DNA of 7,111 nt from contig JBGTCY010000289.1 of assembly GCA_041748615.1 (NCBI GenBank), positions 1 to 7,111 of the forward strand, read 5' to 3'. Below are positions 4,992 to 7,111 of this stretch, piece by piece. The notes beneath the pieces are model-generated. The model had not been told where the DNA came from and did not search any database. It saw only the letters and a program-made list of their open reading frames with translations. Origin of the DNA: JBGTCY01 sp041748615. GTDB lineage: Bacteria; Bacteroidota; Bacteroidia; Chitinophagales; CAIOSU01. Each line of letters starts with the position of its first letter. The first letter of the stretch is position 1. A program made the translations under genes and the position numbers.

Positions 4992-6161
4992 TCAAACTGT
5001 ATTTAGTTTTACTTGATGCTCTCCCCGGTCCCATTCTTCCGCAAAATACTTCAACACCTTCAGCGTATCTTCCAATGCCTGCGGGTTTATGCATTCGGGA
5101 ATATCTAACCGGGTGTGATAGGTTGGGTCTAATTTATCGGTGGATTGACCGATGATGGTGACAGCCGGAATTCCCTGCCGCACGAAACTCACGCCATCCG
5201 TTGCGCCAATCGGCAAAGAGCGGGTAGTGAATGAAATTCCATTTTTTTCAAAAGCGCCCTCAAGTCTGTGCACCAGCCACTTTGGATAGCGCGCGTGAAC
5301 ATTCACTTCACCGGAAAAAATATGGAGTTTGTCCGCGTCTTTAATGCCGTCTAAATTGATACAAATCGCGTTCTCCCGTTTCAGTTCTTCCCTGAATTTT
5401 TTCGCGTAAGCTTCCGAGCCTCTCAAGCCCGGTTCTTCACTGCCAAAACTGATGATCCTTACACGGGTATGCTGCAATTTATTTTCGGAAAAATACTTCC
5501 CGACAGCGGTTGCAATGGCAACACCGGAAAGATTATCCTGCGCGCCCTGAATAATATTTTTGCCATGAATTTTGAAAAGCACGATTGTGACCGGACTCAA
5601 AATCAAAAAGAGCCACCAAAGAATTTTGAGCAATAAATTATCTCCGGGAAATAACAATGACACACCGCAGAATAGGGGATAGAGTGCGAATAAAACTCCG
5701 CTGAAAACCGTCAGCACCATGCCGGGATGACCGAGCCGGTACCACCAGATAAATTCTTTGGTACTGTCCATATGCCCGGAAAAAATGATGGTGGATTTAA
5801 CTTCTTTCAAAGGCTCAATCGCTCCAATTACGTTGGTGGATTTTTGTTTTGAAAAAAGAAAATCAAGCCAGTTGTGATACGTCACAAAATGCATGAGGTA
5901 GAAAAGCGCGTTCAGCAATGAGAGCAAAAAAGCGGCAAGCGGACTGACTAAAAAAAGCAGGATGCTGATGTAAAAAACAATGCAAAAAATTTTGAGCGAT
6001 TCGAACTTCGCGGCAACCGGAACATCAAACTCCTGCATAAAAACTGAGTCGCAAAATTTTTCCAGTAAACTTTTGTAGTATAACTGAGCCTGCTTCTCCT
6101 GTACCGTTCCGGCATACCTGCCGCCAAAGCGGTTGATAATATCCCGGATGAGTTCGAGCAT
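4992..6161 (-). CDS. Membrane-embedded M28-family zinc metallopeptidase
   Basis: A 389-residue protein from ATG 6161; a GTG codon lies just before it at 6164. M28 peptidases are two-zinc aminopeptidase-type enzymes that release N-terminal residues. The motifs are complete: GHMDS with H130 and D132, AQDNLSG with bridging D209, FGSEEPGLRGSEA with catalytic E242 and zinc ligand E243, NLDGIKD with D271, and YHTRLDIPE with H349. GATDGVSFVRQGIPAVTI (about 319-336) is also typical. There are four hydrophobic segments, at about 55-74, 75-93, 148-171 and 176-196. The second pair is inserted inside the catalytic domain, between the first zinc ligand and the bridging aspartate. Each pair is a hairpin, so both parts of the active site can lie on one side of the membrane. 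No signal peptide was seen. The start is 12 nt after the stop of the upstream M43 gene on the same strand, so the two are probably cotranscribed. Substrate is unknown. Confidence 0.88.
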   Translation of the reverse strand: MLELIRDIINRFGGRYAGTVQEKQAQLYYKSLLEKFCDSVFMQEFDVPVAAKFESLKIFCIVFYISILLFLVSPLAAFLLSLLNALFYLMHFVTYHNWLDFLFSKQKSTNVIGAIEPLKEVKSTIIFSGHMDSTKEFIWWYRLGHPGMVLTVFSGVLFALYPLFCGVSLLFPGDNLLLKILWWLFLILSPVTIVLFKIHGKNIIQGAQDNLSGVAIATAVGKYFSENKLQHTRVRIISFGSEEPGLRGSEAYAKKFREELKRENAICINLDGIKDADKLHIFSGEVNVHARYPKWLVHRLEGAFEKNGISFTTRSLPIGATDGVSFVRQGIPAVTIIGQSTDKLDPTYHTRLDIPECINPQALEDTLKVLKYFAEEWDRGEHQVKLNTV

Positions 6162-6173
6162 CACGGAATGTGA

Positions 6174-7111
6174 TTAGTGGATGAGTACCTTTTTTACAAG
6201 AATCGTGTCTTTCAGGTGGATACGCAGGAGGTAAATTCCCGGCAACACTCCGGTTGCTTCAATCCGGATGAGAGAATTAGAAACGCTTTCAAAAGTCTGC
6301 ATCACTTTGCCGGCAAGGTCTGTCATTTCAATTTTTTGAACTTTTAAATCCACATCCTGAAGTTCGATTGAAAATACACCCGAAGAAGGGTTCGGGAAAA
6401 TTCGCACGTGCATCTCTTCGATAATTGTGTTGATGCCCACGTTTGTGGTATCAGGATTAGAGGCGGTGTCCGCCTGACAATAAATTGAGCCGGCAGGTTT
6501 CGAAAGCACCGGCAACAAACTTCTTGAAGTCGCAAGCATCGCGCGCATCACTGCCGCCTGACCTTGCGTGAAAATATTCTGACATTCTTCGCGTGAATAA
6601 TCCATGTAGTTTTCAAACATATCCGGCAGGTCGCCCGGTCCGTCATCGCAGGTATTTTTCAAAGTATCACATCCGGATGCTTGCGAATTGTTTCCCGAGT
6701 TGGGAGTGTCATCAATGCCGTCATCCGCGGAGCAGTCCGGAATTCCTAAAATCGCGAGAAACCCGTCTCCCCAAATGTGCCTTAATCCGAGATAATGACC
6801 TACTTCATGCGTTGCGGTTCTGCCTCTGTCTGCTATATCCAATTGTCCTGTTGCACCCGGATTGTTTCTGCCAAATACTTCATGATGAATCACCACCCCA
6901 TGTAAGGTCGGGTCTGCCGGTGTCGCGCCCTGGGGCCAGTTTGGTGCTCCATCGGGCGGATAGGCAAAGCCCAGCACAACACCTAAAAATGAATTGGGGT
7001 CAACAAGGTTGCAGACCCAGATATTCAGATAGCGGTCAGTATCCCATGCATCCACTCCACCGGTTCCGTTTTTTTTCACTTCATCAGCACCATTTTGTCC
7101 GCTTGTAATCC
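6174..7111 (-). CDS. Secreted M43 (cytophagalysin-type) metalloprotease with T9SS sorting domain (5' partial)
   Basis: The frame stays open to the right edge (the bases beyond 7079 encode ITSGQNGADE before the GTG), so the GTG at 7079 is internal and the signal peptide and propeptide lie outside the window. Numbering below starts at that GTG. Residues 11-24 (AWDTDRYLNIWVCN) are a hallmark of the M43 catalytic domain. The zinc site HEVGHYLGLRH is at residues 91-101 (bases 6777-6809), with E92 as catalytic base and three His ligands, followed by IWGDG. The Met-turn NYMDYS is at 157-162. Cysteines at 116, 137, 144 and 166 sit where family disulfides usually lie. Residues 224-301 form a type A T9SS sorting domain (VRIFPNPSSG, then IEMTDLAGKVM, ending KKVLIH). 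It should be a zinc endoprotease released or displayed outside the cell. It lies 12 nt upstream of the M28 peptidase gene and is probably in one operon with it. Confidence 0.93.
   Translation of the reverse strand, partial: ITSGQNGADEVKKNGTGGVDAWDTDRYLNIWVCNLVDPNSFLGVVLGFAYPPDGAPNWPQGATPADPTLHGVVIHHEVFGRNNPGATGQLDIADRGRTATHEVGHYLGLRHIWGDGFLAILGIPDCSADDGIDDTPNSGNNSQASGCDTLKNTCDDGPGDLPDMFENYMDYSREECQNIFTQGQAAVMRAMLATSRSLLPVLSKPAGSIYCQADTASNPDTTNVGINTIIEEMHVRIFPNPSSGVFSIELQDVDLKVQKIEMTDLAGKVMQTFESVSNSLIRIEATGVLPGIYLLRIHLKDTILVKKVLIH

Noticed and set aside
6593..7108. 171-aa plus-strand open frame
   Set aside because: It is antisense to the M43 catalytic domain with its intact HEVGHYLGLRH site; its composition (rich in H, R, C, P) is typical of a shadow frame.

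Overview
The window looks like a chromosomal segment of a Bacteroidota bacterium. The grounds are two proteins ending in type A, type IX secretion (T9SS) sorting domains, a cytophagalysin-type (M43) metalloprotease, a eukaryotic-type (GSII) glutamine synthetase of about 340 aa, a small protein of a Bacteroidota family usually labelled 'ABC transporter ATPase', very AT-rich gene starts without clear Shine-Dalgarno sequences, and matches to the TAnnTTTG -7 promoter element. The lineage below phylum cannot be fixed from the sequence alone.

Layout. (1) 1-2441, plus strand: the C-terminal 800-odd residues of a large secreted surface protein, open at the left edge. It has repeated beta-rich units, a middle region of unknown function, a SprB-like unit, a PKD domain and a T9SS tail. 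(2) 2442-2989: about 550 bases without a credible gene but full of repeats. They include a 14-bp tandem repeat, two copies of a 75-bp element (68/75 identical) exactly 297 bp apart, an orphan fragment of that element, a perfect 15-bp-stem hairpin, and the intrinsic terminator of the next gene. (3) 2990-4015, minus strand: glutamine synthetase GSII. Its upstream region is extremely AT-rich and has two T-tract/A-tract palindromes 42 bp apart. (4) 4198-4268: an IS-end-like sequence and a degenerate palindrome. (5) 4359-4865, plus strand: the small conserved protein with no Walker motifs. (6) 4866-4991: a convergent intergenic gap with inverted repeats. (7) 4992-7111, minus strand: a probable two-gene unit in which a secreted M43 metalloprotease (5' end outside the window) is followed after 12 nt by a membrane-anchored M28-family metallopeptidase.

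How the parts relate. The glutamine synthetase is core nitrogen assimilation and seems to be its own transcription unit. The M43 and M28 proteases may work together in protein or peptide breakdown outside or at the membrane, but this rests only on adjacency. The T9SS surface protein is a separate unit. No defence system, phage, complete transposon, CRISPR array, tRNA or rRNA was recognised. The least explained part is the repeat island at 2446-2959 together with the structured AT-rich region at 4057-4268; both flank the glutamine synthetase gene.
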